From assembly GCF_018326265.1 (NCBI RefSeq), contig NZ_AP023360.1:8119001-8183000 (forward strand): a stretch of 64,000 nucleotides of DNA, read 5' to 3'. The stretch comes from Catellatospora sp. IY07-71 (lineage in GTDB: Bacteria; Actinomycetota; Actinomycetes; Mycobacteriales; Micromonosporaceae). This document shows positions 8,007 through 17,800 of this stretch, piece after piece. Position numbers and translations under genes: made by a program. Each line of letters opens with the position of its first letter. Within the stretch, counting starts at the first letter, position 1. The notes beneath the pieces are model-generated. The model made no database searches. It saw only the letters and a program-made list of their open reading frames with translations, and was not told the origin of the DNA.

Positions 8007-9260
8007 TCAGCTCGGCAGTTCGAGGGTGCCGTCGTCGCGGACGCGCGGCATCGGGTGGCCCTGCAGCAGCACCACGAACGCGGTGTCCAGCTCCGGCCCG
8101 GCATACCACTCGCCGGCCTGATCGAGCACCCACACCCGGCCCAGCTCGTCCACCGCGATGATCGCGTCACCGGCCTGCTCCGCGCCGACCGGCGCCAGCG
8201 GGCAGCCGATCACCCCGGCGAACGCGGCCAGCGACGCCGCCGTCGCGCCGACCAGGTCACCGCCGAACTCGAACGGCCGGATCCGGTGCGCCACCCCCGG
8301 CCCACGCCGCACCGACACCAGGTACGGGAACTTCTCCACGGCCGCGCGTGCCGTGTCCAGCGGCGGGTGACCGTACTCGGCCAGCGCGGCCATGGCCAGG
8401 TCCGCCCACTCCTGCGCGGTGACCTGCCGCCCGCCGAGGCTCAGTGGCACGTCCCAGCCGCCCGCGGCCAGCGTCGCCGCGATGTCCGGGGCCAGGTGCG
8501 CCAGCGCGGCCGGGATGCCCGTCGGCGGGGCCACCGGCTCGACCACGGCCGGGGCCACCGTCTGCGGCGCGAGCCCGAAGTGGATCCACGCGGCGAGGCA
8601 GGTGTCGCACGGCCCGGCCGCCGTGCCCGCGAGCGGGTCGCCCGGGTCGCGCACCAGCGTCGCCCGCAGCTCCTGGATGTTCTGCGCGGCGGCGCGCACG
8701 CCGGCCAGGTCGATCCGGGTTTCGCCGCGCCGGGCCGCCGCGTGGTCGTGCTCGTGCAGCCAGTCCGAGAGCACCACCAGCTCGGCGTGCCGCCGCGCGC
8801 CGCGTACCAGCGAATTGGCGGGCTGCTCCGACAGCCAGGCCGCCACCAGCGGGTGGTGGTTGACGGTCTGGTCGCCCTTGGCTCCGGTCGACTCGCGCGG
8901 CACGCCGTCGGCGGGCACCAGGCGCACCGCCACGCCCGGCGCGGCGCCGCCGCCCAGGCGGCGCAGTGCCGCGAGCGGGTCCGCGGTCACCGGGGCGGGC
9001 TGCTCCTCCTCGGACCGGTACTGCTGGTGCATCCGGCGCACGTGCTCCAGCGGCACGGACGGGTACGTCATGATGCGGGCGTCGGCGCGGTCGATGACCA
9101 GGCGCGCGCCCGCCCCGGGCTCGGGTGGCCCGGCCGAGTCGGACAGCGTCCACACGATGAAGCACTCGGGGAACTCGGCGACGTAAGGCCGGTGCGAGCC
9201 GCCCGCCTCCCGGGCCAGCTGCTCGGCCACCCGCTGCGCGTCCATGGCAGTGACGGTCAT
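8007..9260 (-). CDS. Second YwqJ-type deaminase-like / SUKH-3-like protein, paralogue of the 6549-7880 gene
   Basis: 417 residues with the same three-part plan as its convergent neighbour. The N-terminus has RLVIDRADARIMTYPSVPLEHV (YrhB/Imm35-like). The middle has RRHAELVVLSDWLHEHDH and GPCDTCLAAWIHFGL (deaminase zinc signature). The C-terminus holds FPYLVSVRRGPGVAHRIRPF and AIIAVDELGRVWVLDQAGEW (SUKH-3-like). Two in-frame ATGs exist, at 9266 and 9260. AAAGGA directly abuts the first, so the second, with six bases of spacing, is chosen. It is separated from its paralogue by a strong hairpin and followed upstream by four putative immunity genes on the same strand. Enzyme activity and role are inferred. 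Confidence 0.75.
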   Translation of the reverse strand: MTVTAMDAQRVAEQLAREAGGSHRPYVAEFPECFIVWTLSDSAGPPEPGAGARLVIDRADARIMTYPSVPLEHVRRMHQQYRSEEEQPAPVTADPLAALRRLGGGAAPGVAVRLVPADGVPRESTGAKGDQTVNHHPLVAAWLSEQPANSLVRGARRHAELVVLSDWLHEHDHAAARRGETRIDLAGVRAAAQNIQELRATLVRDPGDPLAGTAAGPCDTCLAAWIHFGLAPQTVAPAVVEPVAPPTGIPAALAHLAPDIAATLAAGGWDVPLSLGGRQVTAQEWADLAMAALAEYGHPPLDTARAAVEKFPYLVSVRRGPGVAHRIRPFEFGGDLVGATAASLAAFAGVIGCPLAPVGAEQAGDAIIAVDELGRVWVLDQAGEWYAGPELDTAFVVLLQGHPMPRVRDDGTLELPS

Positions 9261-9363
9261 CGCCATTCCTTTCGTGTGCCCGATCCAGGCCCGGTCCCCC
9301 GCGAGCCCGTTACCACCCTCCCATGACCAGCACGGGTGAGGGAAATCCGTCCAATCAGGAGTG

Positions 9364-9975
9364 TCACTGGATCCGCCCGGTGCCCGGCCGGCGCGGCGGG
9401 CCGAACCAGCCGGCGGCGGTCAGGAGATTCCTTGCGCTCTCCGGCCAGCGGCCAAGGCTGCCCGGGTGCGCCGCCCACAGCTCGTCGGCCGTGGCCATGG
9501 CGAGCGGCTCCGCCGAGGCGACCGGGACCGGCGAATAGTTGTCCGCCAGCGTGCGGACCGGGACGCCCATGGTCCCGCCCACGTAGACAAGGCCGTTCTC
9601 CCGGCGCAGCGACCCGCCGCGCTCCCAGGCCGCGATCAGCGGCTCATACGGGTCCGGCAGGTCGTGCGGCACGTCCGGCAGGGCGGCGAAGTGGAGCGCG
9701 TACTCGGCCATCCGCTTCTCGAACGGCGAGCCGCCACCCTTGCTGATGCCCTCGTTGACCTGCTCCACCAGCGCGGCGTCCGCGCGCACCGCGGGATCGA
9801 TCTCGTGTGCCACGTCGAACCAGGCCCACAGCTCCGGGCAGTCGAGAGCACGCGCCCACAGCGCCGCACGGCGCAGGTACTCCGAGACCAGCGCCGCTCG
9901 TGACGGCGCCCGCAGGTCGTCCTGCCACCAGTTCGTGATCCGCGCGAGACGGGCGGCGAGCTGCTCGGGTGTCAT
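9364..9975 (-). CDS. Putative immunity protein, divergent paralogue 4 of a four-gene family
   Basis: 203 residues starting MTPEQLAARLARITNWW. It shares the family core with the next three genes: LVSEYLRRAALWARALDCPE, an aromatic-Phe-Asp segment (WAWFDVAHEIDPAV), a LPDPYEPLIAAWERGGSLRRE block and a GGTMGVPV turn. It differs from the others in lacking the DLS...F(D/R)R(R/D)W tail and ending in Arg/Pro-rich GPPRRPGTGRIQ, so it is the outlier. The family is not one I can name. Position, size and amplification directly downstream of a multidomain toxin gene suggest immunity function. The 73 bases upstream show nothing clear. Confidence 0.6.
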   Translation of the reverse strand: MTPEQLAARLARITNWWQDDLRAPSRAALVSEYLRRAALWARALDCPELWAWFDVAHEIDPAVRADAALVEQVNEGISKGGGSPFEKRMAEYALHFAALPDVPHDLPDPYEPLIAAWERGGSLRRENGLVYVGGTMGVPVRTLADNYSPVPVASAEPLAMATADELWAAHPGSLGRWPESARNLLTAAGWFGPPRRPGTGRIQ

Positions 9976-10048
9976 CCGACGGTCACCGCCGCCAGGACCG
10001 CCCAATCACAGGGCGGCACGTTCCGTTTCACACTGCCATGTCGCCCCA

Positions 10049-10621
10049 CTATGGACGCCCTACCCTCGCGATACGCGCCGCGACGTCCGCCTGCCAGGTG
10101 GCGTCGATCCGCGCGAGCGCCTCCTCGCTCAGGTCGTAGCGCAGCTCCGGATCGAGATACTTCTCGATCGAGTGCCGTGACACGACAAGCCCGTGGACGA
10201 AGTTGATCGTCCCAGCCTCCATGCCGAACGAACCGCCCCGTTCGTACACCTGCACGAGCGGTTCGAAGGGGTCGGGGAGATCCGGACGCACAGCGCCGAG
10301 TGCGGAGAAACGCAGCGCCCACAGGCAGTATTCGCGATGATGGAACAGGGCACCGTTCTCGATGAGCCGTTGCTCGAAGCGCTGGGCGAACTGCTCGTCC
10401 AGGTGCACGGTGGGGTCGACACACTCCGCGATGTCGAAGAACGGCCAGTTCTCCGGAACGTTCAACGTCCGGGCCCAATGCGCCGAACGGCGCAGGTACT
10501 CACGCATCAGCCGCATGCGAGAGTAGGCGCGGGTGAAGTCCTCCGGCCACACGACCGCTGCCAGCCTGTCCGCCAGCCGCATGGTCGCACTCAGATCGGC
10601 GTCAGCCGCCCCGCCCGTCAT
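10049..10621 (-). CDS. Putative immunity protein, paralogue 3
   Basis: 190 residues. The ATG at 10621 has GGAGAGG six bases upstream and gives MTGGAADADLSATMRLADRL; the frame stays open further upstream but without a ribosome site. Family core: RMRLMREYLRRSAHWARTLN, NWPFFDIAECVDPTV, LPDPFEPLVQVYERGGSFGME and the tail LDPELRYDLSEEALARIDATW. It is intermediate in similarity between paralogues 1/2 and paralogue 4. It probably binds the same or a related toxin domain, most plausibly the C-terminal domain of the giant toxin, because the family lies right after it. Base composition is less GC-rich than flanking chromosome genes. Confidence 0.65.
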   Translation of the reverse strand: MTGGAADADLSATMRLADRLAAVVWPEDFTRAYSRMRLMREYLRRSAHWARTLNVPENWPFFDIAECVDPTVHLDEQFAQRFEQRLIENGALFHHREYCLWALRFSALGAVRPDLPDPFEPLVQVYERGGSFGMEAGTINFVHGLVVSRHSIEKYLDPELRYDLSEEALARIDATWQADVAARIARVGRP

Positions 10622-10655
10622 GTGTGGCCTCTCCACTCCACCGAACCCCGCTTGG

Positions 10656-11228
10656 TCAGTCTGCCGAGCGCTGCTGCGCGGCACCGACTCGGCGAGCGGC
10701 CTCTTCCCGGCGCTCCTCCCACCTCCGGTCGAACAGGTCAAGAGCTGCTGGGCTCAGGTCCGGCTCTGACTCACGGGCGGCATGCATCTCAGGGTGCCGC
10801 TGCGGTATGCCGTCACCGTGGCCGATGAGGATGCAGCCGGCTTCTCTGCCGAACGAACCTCCCCGCTCGTAAACCATGAGCAACGGTTCGAAGGGGTCGG
10901 ACAGGCCAGGTGGCCAGGCGCGCAGTGTGGTGAAGTTCAGCATGTACGCGATCACCCGCTCGTCGATGGGACGTAGGCCCCGACCGTCCAGCTCGCCGAG
11001 CACAAAACTGGTGAACGCATCGCCAAATCCGGCGGACGGGTCCGCGGCCGCCGCGATGTCGAAAAACGGCCACGCGGTGAGGCAGTCGAGGGCCTGAGCC
11101 CACAGAGCTGACCGGCGCAGGTACTCCCGCATCAGCACGAGTCGCGAACCATTGTGGTCCAGGCTCTCCTCGAAGCGCACACGCCTGAGCCGCGCCACGA
11201 GCTGCTCGGTGCTGACGCCCGTTGTCAT
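10656..11228 (-). CDS. Putative immunity protein, paralogue 2
   Basis: 190 residues, MTTGVSTEQLVARLRRVRFEE at the start. It is very similar to paralogue 1: both have HNGSRLVLMREYLRRSALWA, WPFFDIAAAADPSA, YMLNFTTLR/FMLNFTTLR, DPFEPLLMVYERGGSFGREA and a tail of the form EPDLS-EALD-FDR-WE-RR-EAARRV. Only 15 bases separate it from the stop of paralogue 1, so they are probably one transcript. No signal peptide or membrane span, so the product is cytoplasmic. The function is assigned by context only; no sequence motif proves it. Confidence 0.7.
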   Translation of the reverse strand: MTTGVSTEQLVARLRRVRFEESLDHNGSRLVLMREYLRRSALWAQALDCLTAWPFFDIAAAADPSAGFGDAFTSFVLGELDGRGLRPIDERVIAYMLNFTTLRAWPPGLSDPFEPLLMVYERGGSFGREAGCILIGHGDGIPQRHPEMHAARESEPDLSPAALDLFDRRWEERREEAARRVGAAQQRSAD

Positions 11229-11243
11229 CGGCAGCCCTGCGGC

Positions 11244-11816
11244 TCAGCCGGCCGTCTGCTGATGCGCTGCGCTGACTCGACGTGCGGCCTCCTGCCGGCG
11301 CGCCTCCCAGTCTCGGTCGAACCTGTCCAGAGCCTCTGCACTCAGATCCGGCTCCGGTGCCCGTCCCGCGTGCATCTCTGGATTGCGTTCAGGAAGGCCG
11401 TCGATGTGACCGATGCGGATGCTTCCGGCCTCCCGGCCGAATGACCCACCCCGTTCATAGACCATGAGCAGCGGCTCGAAGGGGTCCGGCAGGCCCTGCG
11501 GCCACTCCCGCAGTGTGGTGAAGTTCAGCATGAATCGGATGAAGCGCTTGTCGTGCGGGCGCATACCGCGTCCGACCAGCCCAGCCAGCACCGCCTTGAC
11601 GGACTCGTCATCGAGCTGGGCAGAGGGGTCCGCCGCGGCCGCGATGTCGAAGAACGGCCACTCGTCCATGCGGCCAAGGGCCTGAGCCCACAGCGCGGAC
11701 CGGCGCAGGTACTCCCGCATCAGCACAAGGCGGGAACCGTTGTGCTCGATACTCTCCTCGAACTGCAGACTTCCGAGCCGCCGGACCAGCCGCTCCGTAC
11801 TGGTACCTGTACTCAT
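11244..11816 (-). CDS. Putative immunity protein, paralogue 1, coupled to the toxin gene
   Basis: 190 residues, MSTGTSTERLVRRLGSLQFEE at the start. Its ATG at 11816 overlaps the stop of the giant toxin gene (ATGA), the arrangement expected for a cognate immunity gene that must be made with the toxin. Same family core as paralogue 2 (HNGSRLVLMREYLRRSALWA, ADPSAQLDDESVKAVLAGLV, FEPLLMVYERGGSFGREAGS). It is therefore the best candidate for immunity to the C-terminal AHEYIE domain of that toxin. Paralogues 2 to 4 would be extra copies, perhaps against variants of the toxin tip held by other strains (inference from how such loci evolve). Confidence 0.72.
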   Translation of the reverse strand: MSTGTSTERLVRRLGSLQFEESIEHNGSRLVLMREYLRRSALWAQALGRMDEWPFFDIAAAADPSAQLDDESVKAVLAGLVGRGMRPHDKRFIRFMLNFTTLREWPQGLPDPFEPLLMVYERGGSFGREAGSIRIGHIDGLPERNPEMHAGRAPEPDLSAEALDRFDRDWEARRQEAARRVSAAHQQTAG

Positions 11817-14800
11817 CGCCGCCCCCTCATCGTCTCCAGGATCATGCTGGCCACCGCTTCAAGGTTCTCAAGATCGAGCGGCGTCTCCAGCTCCGGGGTG
11901 GGCAGACCGTAGGCGCGGTAATGCTTGAACGGCGTCAACCACGAGTATTGCGGTGCCAGATAGTGCGCATGGAACTTGTTCGGGACGAACTTCTCGTAAT
12001 AGTCGTCGGGACCCTCCTCCTCCCAGCACTCCGGATCCGCGAGGTTGAATGGAATACCTTCCTCGATCAACCTCGACTCAATGTATTCATGGGCGAGCAT
12101 CATGGCGAAGTACTGCACGTCGTCCTCGTCAGCCTGCTCCTGGTTGTAAGCCATCTCCCAAGGGTCAGCATTGCCGTGGTACGCCCTGAAGTAGACCCCG
12201 TGCTCCACCACGTTCGGACCTGCGGCGACGTCGTGCCGGTCGACGAAGAGGTTGCGCCACGCGCGCGTGATCACCTCGACAGGATGCCCGGTGTACTCCG
12301 CGATCCGCGCGAGGTCGTCCGACGACCACGACCGGATCTCGGCGTATCTCTCGGCCGCGCCTGGCTCAGACCCGCTGGCATGCCTGATCGGCTCACCAGG
12401 GGAAGGGCTCGCCTCAGCGGTGCCACCCGGCTCGGGAAGCGGTTCGACTGAGGGGTTCGCCGCAGCGCCAGGAAGCGGGACACCAGGCGTCTGGTGCGCG
12501 GATTGTGCGTGATGCTGCGGCAGCGCCTGTTGTTCGGGGAGTGCATTCTGCTGCGCGAACTGGGTCTGCTGCTGAGCCAGATTGGCCTGCTGCTGGGCGA
12601 GAGCCTGCTGCTGCGCCAGCGCCTGCTGCTGCGCCAGCGCCTGCTGCTGAGCCTGCTGCTGCGCGAGCTTCGCCTGCTGGGCGGCCTGACCCCACGGGGT
12701 CTGGGCCAGCGGGGCGATGTCCTGCGCCTGGCCGTTCGCGTCCAGCATCAGCGCGTGCAGGCCGACCACGTTCGACCCGTTGGCCGGGTTGCCGTCGTGC
12801 CCGTACAGCGTCACGTTCTCGCTGATCGCGCCGGTCTGCGGGTCCAGGAACAGGATCGTGCCGCCCTGGTTGACCGCGAGCCAGGCGTGCGAGTTGCCGC
12901 CCTGCCACTCCGTCACGATCATCATGGCCGACCCATGCCCGGCCTGCTGCAACTGCTGCGTGATGGTTGCGAAGCCCCAGTCGGACCACTGCTGCTGGGT
13001 GGCCGCGGGCTGGTTGGCCATGTTCGGGAAGACCGTCTGCCACTCCCCGCCGACCTGCGCCGCGACCCGCTGCATACCGCCGGTCTCGCCGTTGGCGGCC
13101 GCGTTGACGTCCGTGCCGGCGTACGCGTCGAGCGTGCGCGGCGCGGCCACCTGCGGCCGCCCCCGCCAGGTGCGCCAGGCCGAGATCATGCAGTCCACGC
13201 AGTTGACGCCGCGGGTCGGGTCGAACGACGGCCCGCCGTCGTTGGCCAGCCCGAACCAGCGGCCGATCCGCGGGTCGGGGGTGGCCTGCAGCGTCCCGTC
13301 CGGGTGGCGCGGCATGGCGGCGACCAGGTCGTCCTGGTGCTGCCGCAGCGGCACCCGCAGCCCGCCCCGCTGGCCGTAGGGCCGCCCGTCCGTCGGCGGG
13401 ACGTCGTGCTGCGGCTGGCCCTGGTCGGTGTTGACCGCGGCCCAGGCGGCCGGGTCGGTGATCTCCGTGCTCTGGCTGGCCGTGTACCAGCCGTTGTAGG
13501 CCGCCTTGGAGCGGTTGCCCAGCTCCACCGACCAGTTGCGGTGGTACTCGGCCCACTGGTCGCACAGCGTGGCCTGGGCCAGGTCCGGGTTCTGGGTGCG
13601 GTAGTGCTGCGCCCAGGCCCGGTAGCGGTGCATCTCCGACAGGTGCTGCGCCGACTGCGCGGCCAGGGCCTGCGACTCCTGGTGGCGCCGCTGCAGCTCG
13701 AAGTTGCTGCGGCGGGTCATGAAATTGTGCCGGTACGGCCACTGCGGGTGGTGCGGGTCCGACGGCGGCACCGGCTGCATCGGCGTGCTGCCGGGCTCCG
13801 GCAGGGTGCCCTGCGGGTCGACGGGACCGGCCGGGTCGGCGTCGCCGGTTAGGGCAGCGTCCCCTGCTCGCGGCGCCGGTGCGACTCCGCGAAGATCGCC
13901 TCGATCTCCGCTTCGCTGGGCAGCGGGTGCGTCCCCTGCGAGATCAGCATCGAGATCTGCTCGGCCCGCGCCCGGTCGATCCGACGGCGCCGGTCGTCCC
14001 AGCTCTGGCTGTTCATGATCTGCGACACCGCGTCCGGGCGGTACCGCCAGCCCCCCGCTCGGTGGTCGTACATCAGCGACTCCCGGCTGCCGGGTCCCTT
14101 CACGATCAGGCCCGTCGGTTCCTGGTCCGGGTGGTACTCCACGTCCTTCACGTAGAGCGCGAAGTAGCTCAGCATCCTCTTCCCTCAGGTTGGGGGCCAC
14201 CTTGGGGGTGACCGCGAAGTCGTCCGGGGTGAGGTCGAACTCGGCGATCAGGTCCGCGGGCGTACGCCCCTCCTGCGCCAGCTGCCGGCGCAGTTCGGCC
14301 ATGACCTCCGGCTGCTCGGAGAGGAACTTGGCAAGGCCGTTGTCCTTGGCCGCGTCGCCGCCCATGCCGTCCGGGATCGCGTCCATGATACCGGCGCGGC
14401 GGTTGGCCTCGATCATCGACAGCAGGGCGCGCACGCGCTGCTCGGCGGGCTGGCTGTCGTCGCGCAGCACCTCGTAGTCGTGGTGCGTCTGCTGCCACAG
14501 CTCGAACGACAGCTGCGTCGGGAACTGCACCTCGAACAGGGTGCCGTCGTCGGCGCGGAACGTCGCGTTGGTGCCGTAGAACCGGTTGCCCGGCCGCCAG
14601 AAGTCCTTCGGCGGGCCGTCCAGCTCGTAGCCCAGCTCGCGCATCTCCGCCACCAGCGCGTCCATCGCCTGCCGGTAGTCGGCGCCGTCGGGCATGACCA
14701 CGGAGAAGCGCACCGCGTCGTTGATGGTGTCCGAGAAGTGCTGCGGCCCGTGGGCCTGCCCTTCCAGCAGGTACTTGCGCTGCAGCGAGCCGCGGCTCTT

Positions 14801-17800
14801 GTACCGGGTGTCGTCGGTGTCGGGCAGCAGGTGCAGGTCGGCGGCGTCGCGCAGCGCGGGCGAGCCGTTGACCTCGGCCATGGCCCGCTCGATGTCGGCC
14901 ATGATCTCGGCCGAGCGCTGCCGCGAGGTCTCGTAGACCTCGTCGAGCATCGCGAACTCTTCGGCGGTGAGCCCGTCGACGGTGGGCTCGGGCTCGAAGT
15001 ACGCGCCCATCGGCTCCGGCGGCGCCGTCGCCGGACCGGTCTGCGGTGCGGCGTCGGCCGGCGGCTCGGTTAGGGCAGCGTCCCCTGCTCGCGGCGTCGG
15101 TGCGACTCCCGGAACGCCTCCAGGAGCTCCTCCTCGCTCGGCAGCGGGTCGGTCCCCTCCGACAGCCGCATCGCGATCTCCTCGGCTTCCTTCCTGGTCA
15201 CCGACTTCCGCCGGTCCTCGTGACGCCAGCTCCCCAGGATGTACCCCGCCGCTTCCGGGTCGTACCGCCACGTCCGGGCCCGGTGATCCCAGATGATGTA
15301 CTCCAGGCGCCCGCTCCCGGCGATGATCAGGCCCGTCGCCTGCTGGTCCGGGTAGTCCTCGATGTCCTTGAGAAAGAGCGCTTGGTAGTACAACATCCAG
15401 GTTCTCCAGGTCGGCGGCGGTCTTCGGGGTGACAGGCAGGTCGTCCGGGGTGAGGCCGTACTCTGCGATCACGTCGTCCGGGGTGCGGCCCTGCGTGGCG
15501 AGCGCATCGGTGAACTGGGTCCAGACCTCGGGGTTGGACTTGATCCACTTCGCGAGCCCGGCCTCCTTGGCCTGGTCACCCTCCGTGCCCGGCGGGATCG
15601 CGTCGAGCATACCGGCGGCGCGGTTGATCTGAAGCATCTCCAGCATGGCCCGCACCCGGGCCTCCGGCTCGGCGTGCTGGTCTCGCAGCACCTCGTACTG
15701 GCCGTGGGTCGCGTGCCAGACCTCGTACGACAGCTCGGTCGGGAACTGCACCTCGAACAGTGTGCCGTCGGGTGCCCGGAACGTCGCGTTCAGGCCGTAG
15801 AAGCGGTTGCCCGCCCGCCAGAAGTTGTTGACGTTCTCCGCGAGCTCGTAGCCGCCGGCGCGCATCTGCGCGACGACCGCGTCGTACGCGGGCTGATAGT
15901 CCGCACCGTCGGGCAGCTGGATCGAGAACCGCACCGAATCGTTCACGCGCGCCGCGAACGCCTCCGGGCCACCCGTCCGACCTTCGAGCAGGTACTTCCG
16001 CTCCAGCGACGCGCGGCTCTTGACCTTCTGGTCGGTGTCGCGCAGCGGCACCGACCCCTCAGGCAGCCCCAGCTGCTCCGCCACCTGGGCGGTCATCCGC
16101 TCCAGGTCGGCCACTATGCGCTCCGACGCCGCACGCGCCCGCTCGTAGACGTCGTCGAGCATGGCGTCCTCGTAGCCGTCCGGCCTGTCCGGCGACGGCT
16201 GCGCCGAGGGCTGCGGCGACGGCGTGAAGAACCGGCCCGCGGGATTCGGCGGCGCGCTGGGCGGGTCGGTGGGCCCCGCCGGGGTGCCAGGGTCGCTGTC
16301 ACCGGTCCGCTGACTCGGGAGCTGCGGCTGCTGCTCCGCGTCGGGGCGCGCGGCAAGATCGGGAGAGCCCTCGCCCTCGGGCGACGGGTCTAGTCGTCGT
16401 CCTGCGGCGGTTCGCCCTTCCACTGGAAGATCCAGAGAATCGTCTCCTCGTCGGGGAGCGCCTCTTTCCCCTCCGTGATCTCCAGCATCAGTGCCTCCGC
16501 CTCGGCCCGGCTGATCTGGTCGTACCGGTCGATGTTCTCCGCCTTGAACCGGAACGCCGCGATCGACCGCGGGTCGAAGATCCACGCCTTGCGGCTCTTG
16601 TTCCAGAGCATCGCGTCCGCCGGGTCGTTCGCCCGGACCACGAAGATCCCCCTCGGCAGACCGTCCCTCTGGTCGCGCACGTAGGTCTGATAGTAGTTGA
16701 TCATCGATTACCTCCAGCCTCGCCTCGAGTTCCGGCGTCAACGGCAGATCGGCCGAGGTCAGGCCGAACTCGTCGAGCACCCCGCCGACGCCGTCGAACG
16801 ACACGCCCTGCTCATCCAACCACTCGCGGTAGCGCTGCCAGGTGTCCGGGTTCTTGGCCACCCACTTGGCGAAGCTGGTGTCGATCGAAGGGCTGGCGTC
16901 GGGGAAGCGCGACCGGACGAGGTCCTCCAGGCCGGGCGGCACGTTCTCGTTGAGTCCCAGCTCCTGGTTGACCGCGAACATGCTCAGCAGCGCGTGGACC
17001 TTGCGCGGATCCAGCTCGTTGTCCTGGCGCAGCACCGCGTACGCGTCGTGCGTGAGCGTCCACGCCCGGAACGACTCCGCGGTCGGGAACTGCACCTCCA
17101 TCAGGCCGCCGTCAGGCGCGCGGAAGGTCGCGTTCATGCCGTGGAAGCGGTTGCCCGGGTGGAAGAAGTTCTTCAGATCGGTGAGCTCGTAGCCCGCCGC
17201 CTCCAGCGCCTCGATCGCCGCTTCCAGGCCGCCCCGGTACGCGTCGCCGCCGGGCAGCTGCAGGCTGAACCGGGCCGTGTCGTTGACCGTCGCCGCGAAG
17301 TGCTCCAGCTCGCTGGTCTGGCCCTCGGTCCAGTACTTGCGCTCCAGCGAGTCCTGCGCCTTGACCATCGCGGCGGTGCCGCGCAGCCGGACCGGCGGCT
17401 CCGGCTCGGTCGACGGCGGGTGATCCTCGTCCCCGTCGATCTCGGCGTCCAGCACCAGGTCGGTGTCCACGCCAAGGGCGCGGTTGAGGTCGATCGCGAT
17501 GTCCCGCAGCACCGGCAGCGCGTCGGCGGCCCGGTCCTGCGCCGCCGCGTACAGGCCGTCGATCATCTCCTGCTCGGCCGGGTTGAGATCGACCAGCGGC
17601 CGGTCCGGGCCGGGCGGCTTGCCGATCGTCACCGGGGTCGTCTCGGCGCCGTACAGGCGGCCGGGCAGCAGGCTGCGCTGCTCGGCGGCGCGGAACAGGG
17701 CCGCCTCGCCGAACGTGGTCGGCGTCGTGCCCGCCGCGTGCACGACCGTGCCCTGGTCGCCGCCGACGACCAGGCGGCCGTCGACCATGCGGATGTCGAC

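Noticed and set aside
10258-10272. GGTTCGAAGGGG resembling a tRNA T-arm (also near 10888 and 11473)
   Set aside because: It lies in the conserved DPFEPL codons of the immunity paralogues, and no acceptor or anticodon stems surround it. No tRNA gene was found in the window.
13849-16704. Treating the three small nested frames as chance open frames
   Set aside because: They are paralogous to each other in the small-frame register, have ribosome sites, equal register and equal position after each RelA/SpoT-like domain, while the toxin register there is low complexity.
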